A DNA stretch of 64,000 nucleotides from an uncultured Propionivibrio sp. (lineage in GTDB: Bacteria > Pseudomonadota > Gammaproteobacteria > Burkholderiales > Rhodocyclaceae): contig NZ_OY762657.1 in the NCBI RefSeq assembly GCF_963666255.1, forward strand, positions 248,001 through 312,000, written 5' to 3'. Position numbers and translations under genes: made by a program. Below, piece by piece: positions 7,927-16,334 of the stretch (the stretch's first letter is position 1; each line of letters opens with the position of its first letter). The notes beneath the pieces were generated by a model, which saw nothing but the letters and a program-made list of their open reading frames with translations, ran no database searches and was not told where the DNA came from.

Positions 7927-9015
7927 TCAAAACAGCTCGACCGCCGGCCGGGCGGGGTGGGCGACGACGTACTGGCCGCTGGCCACCAGATCCTCGTAGC
8001 ATTCGACGCGGTTGCGGCCGTTGCGCTTGGCGAAATAGAGCGCCTGATCGGCGCGACCGACCAGTTCGGTCGGTGTATCGAGATCATCGACCCGGGTGAA
8101 GCCGATGCTGATGGTGACGCGGCCGACGATCGGGAAGACCGCCTCCTCGATGTGCTTGCGGAAGCGTTCGAGCACATGCCGCGCATCGTCGCGGTCGGTC
8201 AGTTGCAGCACGCTGACGAATTCCTCGCCGCCGAAGCGGAACAACTGGTCGTTGAAGCGGAACGAGCGGCGCATCGCCTGCGCGATCAGCAGCAACACCT
8301 CGTCGCCGATGATATGGCCATGCTCGTCGTTGATGCGCTTGAAGTGGTCGATGTCGGCCATCGCCAGCCAGTTCGACACCTCGCCCGGTTTGAGGTGGCG
8401 CCGGCCCGGCGAGGCGCCGCGCTCACTGCCCTCCCCGCCTCCCTCGCCGCCATCGTCGCTGCCGGCATGCGCCAGCATCCGCGACAGGTTTTCGTCGAAG
8501 GTCTTGCGGTTGAGCAGGCCGGTCAGCGTGTCGGTTTCGGCATAATCGATCAGCGCGAGATGATCGAGAAAGAGGCCAAGCACATCCTCCATCAGGTGTT
8601 CCTCGCTCGCTTCGAGCGGCCGGTCGCGCTGCAGTTCGAGCACGGCATAGACTTCGTCGCGATGCTCGAGCGGAAAGAGATGAATCTCCGTCTCCGCCCG
8701 CCGGAACGACATCGGCGCCCGGGCGCGGCAACAGACGACATAATCCTCGCGGCTGTCGAGCGGATAGCCATCCTGCGGCGAGGCGAGATAGACGTCCTTG
8801 AAGATTTCGGAGGCGCCGCTGCGGATCACGCAGGGAATGACGTAGTCGGTGCCGCAATGGTGAACGATGCGCAGCAGCGTCGTCTGCGCCGCGCCGAAGA
8901 TGCTGCCGACCGTCAGCACCAGCGCCTGGTTGAGGCTATTGCGGTCGCGCCGCCCGACGATCCGGCGCAAGTGCTCGATCAGGTCGTGGTAGAGGTCTAT
9001 CTTGCTGGCATGCAT
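7927..9015 (-). CDS. Soluble GGDEF diguanylate cyclase with GAF-like N-terminal domain
   Basis: A 362-residue cytoplasmic protein. The N-terminal ~150 residues look like a GAF-type sensory domain without membrane segments. The GGDEF domain has a complete site (FRFGGEEF) and an I-site RFND at the right distance. An acidic, glycine-rich insertion of about 30 residues (about 190-220) separates the first helix of the GGDEF fold from the MADIDHFKRIND metal site, which is unusual and probably a flexible loop. It sits between the CHASE cyclase and cysB, all on the minus strand, but the 150-base gap to cysB argues for its own promoter. Confidence 0.92.
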   Translation of the reverse strand: MHASKIDLYHDLIEHLRRIVGRRDRNSLNQALVLTVGSIFGAAQTTLLRIVHHCGTDYVIPCVIRSGASEIFKDVYLASPQDGYPLDSREDYVVCCRARAPMSFRRAETEIHLFPLEHRDEVYAVLELQRDRPLEASEEHLMEDVLGLFLDHLALIDYAETDTLTGLLNRKTFDENLSRMLAHAGSDDGGEGGGEGSERGASPGRRHLKPGEVSNWLAMADIDHFKRINDEHGHIIGDEVLLLIAQAMRRSFRFNDQLFRFGGEEFVSVLQLTDRDDARHVLERFRKHIEEAVFPIVGRVTISIGFTRVDDLDTPTELVGRADQALYFAKRNGRNRVECYEDLVASGQYVVAHPARPAVELF

Positions 9016-9165
9016 GCAGGCACTATGTCATATGCGTTGGACAACAAGGTTGTCATTGTTCCCTGCAAAGCGCTTGCCGTCCAGCCCCCCCTTGACGCAG
9101 CACCCGCACGCCAGCCCTGACAAACGTCCCGCTCGCCAGGCGCGGCATGGCATGACGGCGCCTGC

Positions 9166-10116
9166 CTAGATCGAGAAATCCTCGCCGACGCTCGCCGTCT
9201 GCCGCAGCAACTCGCCGATGCGTTCCTCGGTCAGACCGGGAACGAGCTTGGCGATCAGCGCATAGGCATAGCGCCGCAGATAGACGCCACGGCGCAGCGC
9301 CAGCCGCGTCGTGTTCGGGACGAAGAGATCGGGCTGCTCGATCAGCGTGAGATGGTCGTCGCGCTCGCGATCGAAGGCCATGGCGGCGACGATGCCGACG
9401 CCAAGTCCGATGCCGACGTAGGTCTTGATCACATCGGCATCGATCGCCGAAAGCACGATATCCGGCGCGAGCCCGGCCTCGGCGAAGCGGCGGTCGATAT
9501 TGGCGCGTCCGGTGAAGCCTTCGTGATAGGTGACGATCGGATATTCGGCGAGGTCGGCCAGCGTGATCTTCCCGAGCGATTCGAGCGGATGCCCCTTGGG
9601 CACGATGACGGCGTGATGCCAGGTGTAATAGGGAAAGGTGACGACTTCGGGAACGTTCGCCAGCCATTCGGTGGCGATGGCGATATCGGCCTCGCCGGCG
9701 GTCAGGAGTTCGGCGATCTCGCGCGGGCTGCCCTGGTGCAAGGCCAGATGCACTTTCGGATATTCGTCACGGAAGGCCTTGATCACCTCCGGCAGCGCAT
9801 AACGCGCCTGTGTGTGCGTCGTCGCGATGACGAGGCTGCCGGCCTCCTTGTTGGAGAAGTGATCGGCAATGCTTCTAGCATTCTGCGTATCGAGCAGGAT
9901 GCGCTCGACCACGGTCAGCAGCTCCTTGCCCGGCTCGGTGAGCCCAAGCAGCCGCTTGCCTCGCCGCACGAAGATCTCTATACCAAGTTCATCTTCAAGA
10001 TCCTTGATATGTTTCGATACGCCAGGCTGCGAGGTGAACAGCGTATTGGCGACCGTCGTCAGGTTGAAATCCTGCCGCACGGTCTCGCGGATAATGCGCA
10101 GCTGCTGGAAGTTCAT
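9166..10116 (-). CDS. cysB: CysB, LysR-family master regulator of sulfur assimilation
   Basis: A 316-residue LysR-type regulator. The start MNFQQLRIIRETVRQDFNLT and the HTH segment TSQPGVSKHIKDLEDELG are CysB hallmarks. The effector domain keeps the long TTHTQARYALP strand that lines the sulfate/thiosulfate/N-acetylserine pocket in CysB/Cbl proteins. ATG 10116 is preferred over GTG 10122 because GGAG lies five bases before it. The gene has its own copy of the island's promoter module (10298-10349), giving a leader of about 174 bases, so autoregulation is likely. Its position at the edge of an island in which the same promoter module recurs at least eight times makes it the obvious candidate regulator. 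Confidence 0.94.
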   Translation of the reverse strand: MNFQQLRIIRETVRQDFNLTTVANTLFTSQPGVSKHIKDLEDELGIEIFVRRGKRLLGLTEPGKELLTVVERILLDTQNARSIADHFSNKEAGSLVIATTHTQARYALPEVIKAFRDEYPKVHLALHQGSPREIAELLTAGEADIAIATEWLANVPEVVTFPYYTWHHAVIVPKGHPLESLGKITLADLAEYPIVTYHEGFTGRANIDRRFAEAGLAPDIVLSAIDADVIKTYVGIGLGVGIVAAMAFDRERDDHLTLIEQPDLFVPNTTRLALRRGVYLRRYAYALIAKLVPGLTEERIGELLRQTASVGEDFSI

Positions 10117-10297
10117 CGTCACTCCGATCGCATAAATAGGGGATGCACACCGTCAACGATCGAGGACACCGATCCGGAAGGGCTCACGCCGGCGGGCGGC
10201 CGAATGCCGCCTCCACCACCGTCGCAATGCCACCAGACAGCCGCGCCACCGCGAATTCGCGCCCATCGCCGGACTCCTGTCACGTTTCAGAAAACGC

Positions 10298-10349
10298 AGT
10301 CTAGGAGAAGCGCCGACAATTCAGAACGAATAAATTGCTATTTGCTTAT
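10298..10349 (-). promoter_or_regulatory. Sulfur-regulon promoter module of cysB
   Basis: In the direction of cysB: ATAAGC (10349-10344), 12 bases, ATTCGTTC (10331-10324), 20 bases, TAGACT (10303-10298). This is the same architecture as at seven other places in the island. The predicted start near 10291 leaves a 174-base untranslated leader before ATG 10116, far longer than at the other copies (about 35-65 bases). Confidence 0.75.
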
Positions 10350-10403
10350 AACAAGCGCTTCGATCGGGCGAAGCGCGTACGCCGGTCGGCACGGCGCCTC
10401 CGT

Positions 10404-10697
10404 TCAGCGCGTCCGTCGAACCTCGTAGCCCTGCTCCTCCAGATAGTGGATGGCGCGCTGGAGCTTGCGTTGCCGACGGGGGATGGCCGGCGGCGGCTGG
10501 CACCCGGGCGCGTTCGTCAGATCGAGTCCATGCGCCTGCAGCCAGGCGCGGATGATGTCGAGACTGTGCCTGCCGACGCCAGCCGCGCGCTCGACGACAC
10601 GGTAGTCGAGGGGCGCCACATCGGCCGGAGATATCTCCGGCCGGTCAAGCAGGTTGCGCAGGATATTCTTCTGTCGCGTCGGCAACTCGATCGCCAT
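10404..10697 (-). CDS. Hypothetical 97-residue basic protein
   Basis: A small soluble protein with a good ribosome site (AAAGGAGG seven bases before ATG 10697). It has two helical stretches, an N-terminal LPTRQKNILRNLL and a C-terminal RRQRKLQRAIHYLEEQ, joined by a proline-rich linker (about 60-72). No known motif is visible; its charge pattern would suit nucleic-acid or partner binding but that is a guess. It lies upstream of the cysB promoter on the same strand. No copy of the sulfur promoter module was found in front of it. Confidence 0.5.
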   Translation of the reverse strand: MAIELPTRQKNILRNLLDRPEISPADVAPLDYRVVERAAGVGRHSLDIIRAWLQAHGLDLTNAPGCQPPPAIPRRQRKLQRAIHYLEEQGYEVRRTR

Positions 10698-10885
10698 GAT
10701 TGGCCTCCTTTCCGGCAGACCCGGGATCGACGCGCACAGACGCGTCTCCGGGAGCGCTGATTCGGGGGCACAAGGCTAACGGCTGCGCGATCCGCCGCCA
10801 ACGACATAATTCTGATATCGATATGCGCTTGTCGCATAAGCCCCGAACAATGCGTAGGCCGATCAGCGCTTATAGCGCACAAGGC

Positions 10886-10937
10886 ATAAGGATCGAAACA
10901 TAACTTCGTTCCGCCGGATTCCCGTCCGTCATAGAGT
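10886..10937 (+). promoter_or_regulatory. Sulfur-regulon promoter module of the DUF2325 gene
   Basis: ATAAGG (10886-10891), 12 bases, CTTCGTTC (10904-10911), 20 bases, TAGAGT (10932-10937). The box ends 57 bases before ATG 10968. Further GCGCTTAT and GCATAAG half sites lie just upstream (10836-10873), so a second regulator contact is possible. Confidence 0.78.
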
Positions 10938-10967
10938 CGTTCCACCGAATCACGACCCGGAGGCGAC

Positions 10968-11270
10968 ATGGCAACGCTCATCGTCGGTGGAGACCGAATC
11001 CACACCTACAAGGACTATCTCGACGCGCACGGCTACGGCCCGATCATGCACTGGAACGGCCGCAACAACAGCGAATGCCACAAGAAGATCCCGGCGCGCA
11101 CACGCCTCGTCGTCATCCTCGTCGACCAGGTCAACCATCGCCTCGCCATCAAGATGCGGCAGATCGCGAATGACATGAACCTGCCGGTGATCTTCAGCCG
11201 CCGTTCGATCGCCCAGCTCGAACAGGCCATCGTCCGCCAGCGTGTGCAGTCGGCGCTGACACTGCAGTAA
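10968..11270 (+). CDS. DUF2325 family protein
   Basis: A 100-residue protein with the DUF2325 pattern: an N-terminal IVGGDR strand, a central histidine-asparagine segment MHWNGRNNSECHKK, a hydrophobic strand ending VDQVNHR, and a C-terminal FSRRSI. The Rossmann-like succession of strands and helices and the conserved Cys/His near residue 36 would suit metal or thiol sensing, but the family has no settled function. A strong GGAGG site precedes ATG 10968. It has its own copy of the sulfur promoter and lies 121 bases before the encapsulin shell gene, which suggests a role connected with the sulfur store. Confidence 0.8.
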   Translation: MATLIVGGDRIHTYKDYLDAHGYGPIMHWNGRNNSECHKKIPARTRLVVILVDQVNHRLAIKMRQIANDMNLPVIFSRRSIAQLEQAIVRQRVQSALTLQ

Positions 11271-11285
11271 CCATCAATCCTGCAT

Positions 11286-11337
11286 ATATGCAAATAAGAA
11301 ACGAATCGTTCCGGCCGCAGGCATCGGTTGTTAGATT
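11286..11337 (+). promoter_or_regulatory. Sulfur-regulon promoter module of the encapsulin operon
   Basis: ATATGC (11286-11291; one change from ATAAGC), 12 bases, AATCGTTC (11304-11311), 20 bases, TAGATT (11332-11337). It lies 81 bases before the shell ATG. The shell and cargo genes therefore have a dedicated promoter beside that of the DUF2325 gene. Confidence 0.78.
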
Positions 11338-11391
11338 GCCGACACCGGTGCTGCCGGAACCCATGCCAACGACATCACAGAGGAACCACCC

Positions 11392-12324
11392 ATGACGACC
11401 GAAGACAGCGTCGCGCGACGCACCCTGAGCGAAGCCGCCGCCCGGCAGCTCGCCAACAGCACCAAGACCCATGCCCAATGGGGCGGCATCACGCCGCGCT
11501 GGCTGGTGTCCTTCCTGCCCTGGACACCGATCGAGGCCGGCATCTATCGTCTCAACCGCGTCCGCGAGGACGCCGAATTCAATCCGGCCGACGTCGAATG
11601 CAGCCCGGCCGGCAACGAGGACCTGCCCGAAACCTTCGTCGACTACGAGACGCGGCCGCGCGAATACTCGCTCAACGCGGTGACCACGGTGCTCGACGTG
11701 CAGACGCGCGTATCCGACCTCTACAGCTCGCCGATCGACCAGATCCAGGAGCAATTGCGCCTCCTGATCGAGAAGGTCAAGGAGAAGCAGGAGAACGAAC
11801 TCGTCAACAACGAGGACTACGGCCTGCTCCACAACATCGTGCGCACGCAGCAGATTTCGACGCGCAAGGGCCGGCCGACCCCCGACGACCTCGACGAACT
11901 GATCAGCAAGGTCTGGAAGGAACCGGCTTTCTTCCTCGCCCACCCCAAGGCGATTGCCGCCTTCGGCCGCGAATGCACGCGACGCGGCGTGCCGCCGCCC
12001 ACCGTCTCGCTCTTCGGCTCGCAGTTCCTGACTTGGCGCGGACTGCCGCTGGTGCCGAGCGACAAATTGCATATCGACGAAAACAACAAGACGAACATCC
12101 TGCTGCTGCGCACCGGCGAGAAGAAACAGGGCGTCACCGGACTCTTCCAGCCGGGCGTTCCGGGCGAGGTCGCGCCGAGCCTGTCGGTGCGTTTCATGGG
12201 CATCGACCGCAAGGCCATCGCTTCCTACCTGATCTCGCTCTATTGCTCGGCCGCCGTGCTCAGCGACGACGCCATCGCCGTGCTGCAAAACGTTGAGGTC
12301 GACCAATACTATGACTACGCCTGA
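11392..12324 (+). CDS. Family 2A encapsulin nanocompartment shell protein (SrpI-like)
   Basis: A 310-residue HK97-fold protein that should self-assemble into a ~25 nm shell. The region FLPWTPIEAGIYRLNRV (residues 41-57) and the following N-arm/E-loop layout match the SrpI-type family 2 encapsulins, and I see no cyclic-nucleotide-binding insertion, so it is the 2A rather than the 2B type. The next gene is the diagnostic cargo of this type, an extended cysteine desulfurase whose start overlaps this gene by 14 bases. Ribosome site GAGGAA precedes ATG 11392. Family 2A shells were first known as sulfur-starvation-induced SrpI and are reported to store elemental sulfur with their desulfurase. The surrounding cysK/cysE pair mirrors the cyanobacterial srpGHI group. 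Confidence 0.93.
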   Translation: MTTEDSVARRTLSEAAARQLANSTKTHAQWGGITPRWLVSFLPWTPIEAGIYRLNRVREDAEFNPADVECSPAGNEDLPETFVDYETRPREYSLNAVTTVLDVQTRVSDLYSSPIDQIQEQLRLLIEKVKEKQENELVNNEDYGLLHNIVRTQQISTRKGRPTPDDLDELISKVWKEPAFFLAHPKAIAAFGRECTRRGVPPPTVSLFGSQFLTWRGLPLVPSDKLHIDENNKTNILLLRTGEKKQGVTGLFQPGVPGEVAPSLSVRFMGIDRKAIASYLISLYCSAAVLSDDAIAVLQNVEVDQYYDYA

Positions 12325-14041
12325 TCTCTCCGCCGGCACGCCGCCGGGCGGCGGTGCCGTGCTGGCGGCGGCCGAAGCGCAGGCCGCGCAGTCGGCCGGC
12401 GTACCCGATCCCGGACTGATCGCGCAGTGGGCGAACCAGTTCTTCGCCGCGCTGCCCGGTGTTGCGTCGGCGCCGACGCCACGCCTGCCCGAGATTTCGC
12501 CGGCCGTGACCGCCACCCCGCAGCTTACCTCGCTGCAGCCGCCCACCCCCGTAGCGCCGATCGCGCTGCCAGGCGACCCGGCGGATTTGCGCGACGTCCC
12601 ATCGACCCTGGGCGGCGCGCTTTCGCTGGTGCCGGCGCGCCTTGCCAGCGCGCCGGCCGGCGATCCCGGCGCCAACGCCTACTATTTTCTCAACGAAGCG
12701 CCGCAGCTCGCCGTCACGCCGGCCAGCCCCGCCCCCGTTCATTTCGGTGCAATCGCGGTGATACCGGAACTCGTCGAACAGCATCCGAACCGCACGCCGA
12801 CACTCGGCTTTTCGTCAGCCCGTCCGTTCGATCCAAATGTCATTCGCAACGACTTTCCGATCCTGCGCGAAGAAATCAACGGAAAGCCGCTGGTCTGGCT
12901 CGACAACGCGGCGACGACGCAAAAGCCGCAGGCGGTGATCGACCGGCTCGGCTACTTCTACGAACACGAGAACTCGAACATCCACCGCGCCGCGCACACA
13001 CTGGCAGCACGCGCCACCGACGCCTACGAGGCAGCGCGCGAGAAGGTCCGGGCTTTTCTCAACGCCGGATCGACCGAGGAAATCGTCTTCGTGCGCGGCA
13101 CCACCGAAGCGATCAACCTCGTCGCCAAGACCTGGGGCAGCAAGCATGTCGGCGCCGGCGACGAGATCATCGTCAGCCACCTCGAACACCATGCCAACAT
13201 CGTGCCGTGGCAGCAACTCGCCGCCGAGAAGGGCGCCCGATTACGCGTCATCCCGGTCGATGACAACGGCGATCTGATTCTCGAGGAATACGAGCGGCTG
13301 CTGGGTCCGCGCACGAAGATCGTGGCGGTGACGCAGGTCTCCAACGCGCTTGGCACGGTGACGCCGACGCGGGCCATCGTCGACGCCGCACACCGCCACG
13401 GCGCGCGCGTGCTGATCGACGGCGCCCAGTCGGTCTCGCACCTGCGCGCCGACGTGCAGGCGCTCGACGCCGACTTCTTCGTCTTCTCCGGCCACAAGAT
13501 CTTCGGGCCGACCGGCATCGGCGCGCTCTACGGCAAACGCGCGGTCCTCGACGAAACGCCGCCCTGGCAAGGCGGCGGCAACATGATCGCCGACGTCACT
13601 TTCGAGCGCACGCTGTACCAGCCGGCGCCAGCCAAATTCGAAGCCGGCACCGGCAATATCGCCGACGCGGTCGGACTCGGCGCCGCGCTCGACTATGTCA
13701 GCCGCATCGGCATCGAGCATATCGCCCGCTACGAGCACGAACTGATCGCCTATGCGGTGCAGGCGCTGCGGACGATTCCGGGCCTGCGCATCATCGGCAA
13801 TCCGCGCGAACGCGCCGGCGTGCTGTCGCTGATCCTCGACGGCTTCAAGACCGAAGAAGTCGGCGCGCACCTGGCCCGCGAAGGCATCGCCGTGCGTTCG
13901 GGCCATCACTGCGCCCAGCCAATCCTGCGTCGCTTCGGCCTCGAAAGCTCGGTACGCCCGTCGTTCGCGCCGTACAACACCTGCGCCGACATCGACGCCC
14001 TCGTCGCCGCGCTCCGCCAACTTCAGCAAGGACGCCGTTGA
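12311..14041 (+). CDS. Encapsulin cargo cysteine desulfurase (SufS-like with N-terminal loading domain)
   Basis: A 576-residue fusion. Residues 1-172 are a low-complexity Ala/Pro extension carrying short conserved-looking islands (LIAQWANQFFAALPG at 36-50, ANAYYFLNE at 121-129, PELVEQHPN at 152-160), as expected for a disordered encapsulation domain. Residues 173-576 are a type II cysteine desulfurase: the PLP lysine is in SGHKIFGPTG (K396) and the catalytic cysteine in SGHHCAQP (C534). It releases sulfur from cysteine as persulfide with alanine as co-product. ATG 12311 is preferred to an in-frame TTG at 12293; translation is probably coupled to the shell gene, which ends at 12324. The enzyme core looks fully active. 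Confidence 0.94.
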   Translation: MTTPDLSAGTPPGGGAVLAAAEAQAAQSAGVPDPGLIAQWANQFFAALPGVASAPTPRLPEISPAVTATPQLTSLQPPTPVAPIALPGDPADLRDVPSTLGGALSLVPARLASAPAGDPGANAYYFLNEAPQLAVTPASPAPVHFGAIAVIPELVEQHPNRTPTLGFSSARPFDPNVIRNDFPILREEINGKPLVWLDNAATTQKPQAVIDRLGYFYEHENSNIHRAAHTLAARATDAYEAAREKVRAFLNAGSTEEIVFVRGTTEAINLVAKTWGSKHVGAGDEIIVSHLEHHANIVPWQQLAAEKGARLRVIPVDDNGDLILEEYERLLGPRTKIVAVTQVSNALGTVTPTRAIVDAAHRHGARVLIDGAQSVSHLRADVQALDADFFVFSGHKIFGPTGIGALYGKRAVLDETPPWQGGGNMIADVTFERTLYQPAPAKFEAGTGNIADAVGLGAALDYVSRIGIEHIARYEHELIAYAVQALRTIPGLRIIGNPRERAGVLSLILDGFKTEEVGAHLAREGIAVRSGHHCAQPILRRFGLESSVRPSFAPYNTCADIDALVAALRQLQQGRR

Positions 14042-14045
14042 CGAC

Positions 14046-14074
14046 GGGGCGGGGACAGCCTCACGCCCCGCCCC
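14046..14074. terminator. GC-rich stem-loop after the encapsulin operon
   Basis: Nine-base perfect arms GGGGCGGGG (14046-14054) and CCCCGCCCC (14066-14074) with an 11-base loop, starting five bases after the cargo stop codon. There is no uridine tract, so it may act as a partial terminator or as an mRNA-stabilising hairpin between cargo and the oxidoreductase genes. Confidence 0.5.
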
Positions 14075-14153
14075 TTCCCGACCGAAAGCCCCCCAATGCG
14101 CCACCACCGACTTCAACCATCACTTTGTCGCCGCCCGCGCGGCACCATTCATC

Positions 14154-14744
14154 ATGCATGAAACCGTCTGGCTCGGCCGCGGCGGTCAGGGCGCCTTCAC
14201 CGCCGCGCGCCTGCTCGGCATCGCCGCCATGATCGACGGCAAGCACGCCCAGGCGATGCCGGCCTTCGGCCCGGAACGGCGCGGCGCGCCGGTATTCGCC
14301 TACACGCGTATCGATGCTGCCCGCGTACGCGAACGCAGTGCCATCCGCCGCGCCGACGCCGCCGTCATTCTCGACGCATCGCTGCTGACGCAGGTGCCGA
14401 CCGGCTTCCTGACGCCTGACACGCTGCTGCTGATCGACGCCGAAAGCGCGCCGGAGAAGGCACTCGGAGCCAGCGGTCGCACGGTGCCGTTTCCGGCACG
14501 GCGTATTGCCCGCGAGGTGCTCGGCAGCGACCATACCAATGCCATCCTGTTCGGCGCGCTGGCAGCCCTGACCGGCATCGTCAGCCCGGCTTCGGCCGAG
14601 GCGGCGATCCTCGGCGAATTCGGCCACGGCAGCAAGGGCGAGCGCAATCTCGAAGCCTTCCGCCACGCCCGCGCGCTGGCCGAATCCTTCGATGCCAGCG
14701 TCACCCGCTCGTCCCTCACCGCCGACGGAGGACGCCATGGCTGA
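14154..14744 (+). CDS. 2-oxoacid:ferredoxin oxidoreductase, gamma subunit
   Basis: A 196-residue subunit of the catalytic gamma domain type; the N-terminal GRGGQGAFTAARLLG motif is diagnostic for gamma/IOR-beta subunits. It opens a tight four-gene set (gamma, delta, alpha, beta) that together decarboxylates a 2-oxoacid to an acyl-CoA and reduces ferredoxin. The ATG at 14154 has no strong ribosome site, and it lies 112 bases after the encapsulin cargo gene behind a stem-loop; no copy of the sulfur promoter was found here, so read-through from the encapsulin promoter is plausible. The delta gene overlaps its last 8 bases. The 2-oxoacid substrate (pyruvate, branched-chain or sulfur-containing) cannot be told from sequence. 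Confidence 0.9.
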   Translation: MHETVWLGRGGQGAFTAARLLGIAAMIDGKHAQAMPAFGPERRGAPVFAYTRIDAARVRERSAIRRADAAVILDASLLTQVPTGFLTPDTLLLIDAESAPEKALGASGRTVPFPARRIAREVLGSDHTNAILFGALAALTGIVSPASAEAAILGEFGHGSKGERNLEAFRHARALAESFDASVTRSSLTADGGRHG

Positions 14745-15063
14745 CCGCGACCGCCCCTGCCATCTGCGCCCATTCTCGCGCCCGCGCGACATCGACGACT
14801 GGCCCGGCAGCGCCCAACTCGACGGCGGCCACCTTGCCGCCTCGAACCGCAGCTGGCGGACGCTGTGGCCGCAGATCGACCTCGCCCCCTGCAACAAATG
14901 CAACCTCTGCCTGCTCTACTGTCCCGATGCCGCCATCGTCGCCACTGCCGACGGCTTTCCGCGCGTCGAAGACGACTGGTGCAAGGGCTGCGGCCTCTGC
15001 GCCGCCGAATGCCCGAAGCAGTGCATCGCCATGATCGACGAACACACCCGGACACAGCCATGA
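14737..15063 (+). CDS. 2-oxoacid:ferredoxin oxidoreductase, delta (2x4Fe-4S ferredoxin) subunit
   Basis: A 108-residue ferredoxin subunit with two complete cluster motifs, CNKCNLCLLYCPD near residue 49 and CKGCGLCAAECPK near residue 80. It passes electrons from the TPP site to the external acceptor. ATG 14737 is chosen because GGAGGA lies just upstream and the chain from there has normal delta-subunit length; the in-frame ORF upstream overlaps gamma. It overlaps gamma by 8 bases and alpha by ATGA, indicating translational coupling. Confidence 0.92.
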   Translation: MADRDRPCHLRPFSRPRDIDDWPGSAQLDGGHLAASNRSWRTLWPQIDLAPCNKCNLCLLYCPDAAIVATADGFPRVEDDWCKGCGLCAAECPKQCIAMIDEHTRTQP

Positions 15064-16334
15064 GCCGACTCGCCTTTCTTTGCGGCAACGACGCCGTCGC
15101 CGAAGCCGTCCGGCTGGCGCGGCCGCGCGTCGTCGCCGCGTATCCGATCACGCCGCAGACCGGCGTCGTCGAACGCCTCTCCGAAATGGTCGACAACGGC
15201 GAGCTCGACGCCGAGTTCGTACACGTCGAATCGGAGCATTCCGCCCTCTCGCTCGTCATGGGCAGCAGCGCCACCGGGGTGCGCACCTTCACCGCCACCT
15301 CGTCGCAGGGCCTGCTCTACATGGCCGAGATCCTGACCTACGCGTCCGGCGGACGCTACCCGCTGGTCATGATGAACGCCAACCGCGCGCTGGCGCTGCC
15401 GTGGAATATCTACGGCGACCAGAGCGATTCGCTGTCGCTGGTCTCGTCGGGCTGGATCCAGGCCTATGCCGAGGACGCGCAGGAAAGCCTCGACCTGACG
15501 CTGCAGGCCTATGCCATCGCCGAAAATCCGGCGGTACGCACGCCGGTACTCGTCAACCTCGACGGCTTCGTCCTCACGCATACCTACGAAGCCGTCTCGG
15601 TCCCGGACCAGGACGCCGTCGATGCCTTCCTGCCGCCGCGCGACCTGCCACCCGGCTATCCGGGCACCTTCGATCTCGACCGGCCGCAGAGCCTCGGCAT
15701 CACCGCCGGCCCCGGCGACTATGCCGTCTTCAAATACCGCCAGCATCGCGACATGATCCATGCCGCCGACATCATCCGCGACACCGGGCGGCGCTTCGCC
15801 GACACCTTCGGACGCGGCGTCGCCGGGCTGACCGAAAGCTATCGCGCCGACGACGCCGAACTGATCGTCATCACGCTCGGATCGATCGCCGACACGGTGC
15901 GCGCCGCCGTCGATGCGCTGCGCGAACAAGGGATCGCCGCCGGCCTGCTGCGCCTGCGCTACCTGCGCCCCTTCCCCGCCGACGAGCTGTTCGCGGCGCT
16001 GTTCGGCGCCCTGCGCGGCACTGCCGTCAAAGCGATCGGCATTCTCGAAAAGGATATTTCCTTCGGCCACCAGGGCAGCGTCGCCCTCGAAGTCAAGGCG
16101 GCACTTTACGATCCGCTCGCCGCAAGCGGCCTGGGACTGCCGCCGACCCTCAACGCCATCGCCGGCCTCGGCGGGCAGGACGTCTCGCGCGATGACATCG
16201 TCACGCTGTACAGCGACCTCGCCGAGCTTGCCGGCGGCTCGCCTCTCCGGCCCCGCCCCGGCAGGATCGGCCACACCCATTTTGTCGGACTCGAAGCTTA
16301 TGACGAAAAAAATCAGCATCAAGACGCTCCCTGA
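15060..16334 (+). CDS. 2-oxoacid:ferredoxin oxidoreductase, alpha subunit
   Basis: A 424-residue PorA-type subunit. The segment AAYPITPQTGVVERLSE near residue 30 corresponds to the conserved YPITPxT pyrimidine-domain motif, and EHSALSLVMGSSATGVRTFT near residue 60 is typical of the substrate-binding region. The gene starts at the ATGA shared with the delta stop; longer frames upstream are antisense-like read-through. It overlaps the start of the beta gene by 35 bases. The Glu needed for TPP activation is present in the VESEHS segment. Confidence 0.93.
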   Translation: MSRLAFLCGNDAVAEAVRLARPRVVAAYPITPQTGVVERLSEMVDNGELDAEFVHVESEHSALSLVMGSSATGVRTFTATSSQGLLYMAEILTYASGGRYPLVMMNANRALALPWNIYGDQSDSLSLVSSGWIQAYAEDAQESLDLTLQAYAIAENPAVRTPVLVNLDGFVLTHTYEAVSVPDQDAVDAFLPPRDLPPGYPGTFDLDRPQSLGITAGPGDYAVFKYRQHRDMIHAADIIRDTGRRFADTFGRGVAGLTESYRADDAELIVITLGSIADTVRAAVDALREQGIAAGLLRLRYLRPFPADELFAALFGALRGTAVKAIGILEKDISFGHQGSVALEVKAALYDPLAASGLGLPPTLNAIAGLGGQDVSRDDIVTLYSDLAELAGGSPLRPRPGRIGHTHFVGLEAYDEKNQHQDAP

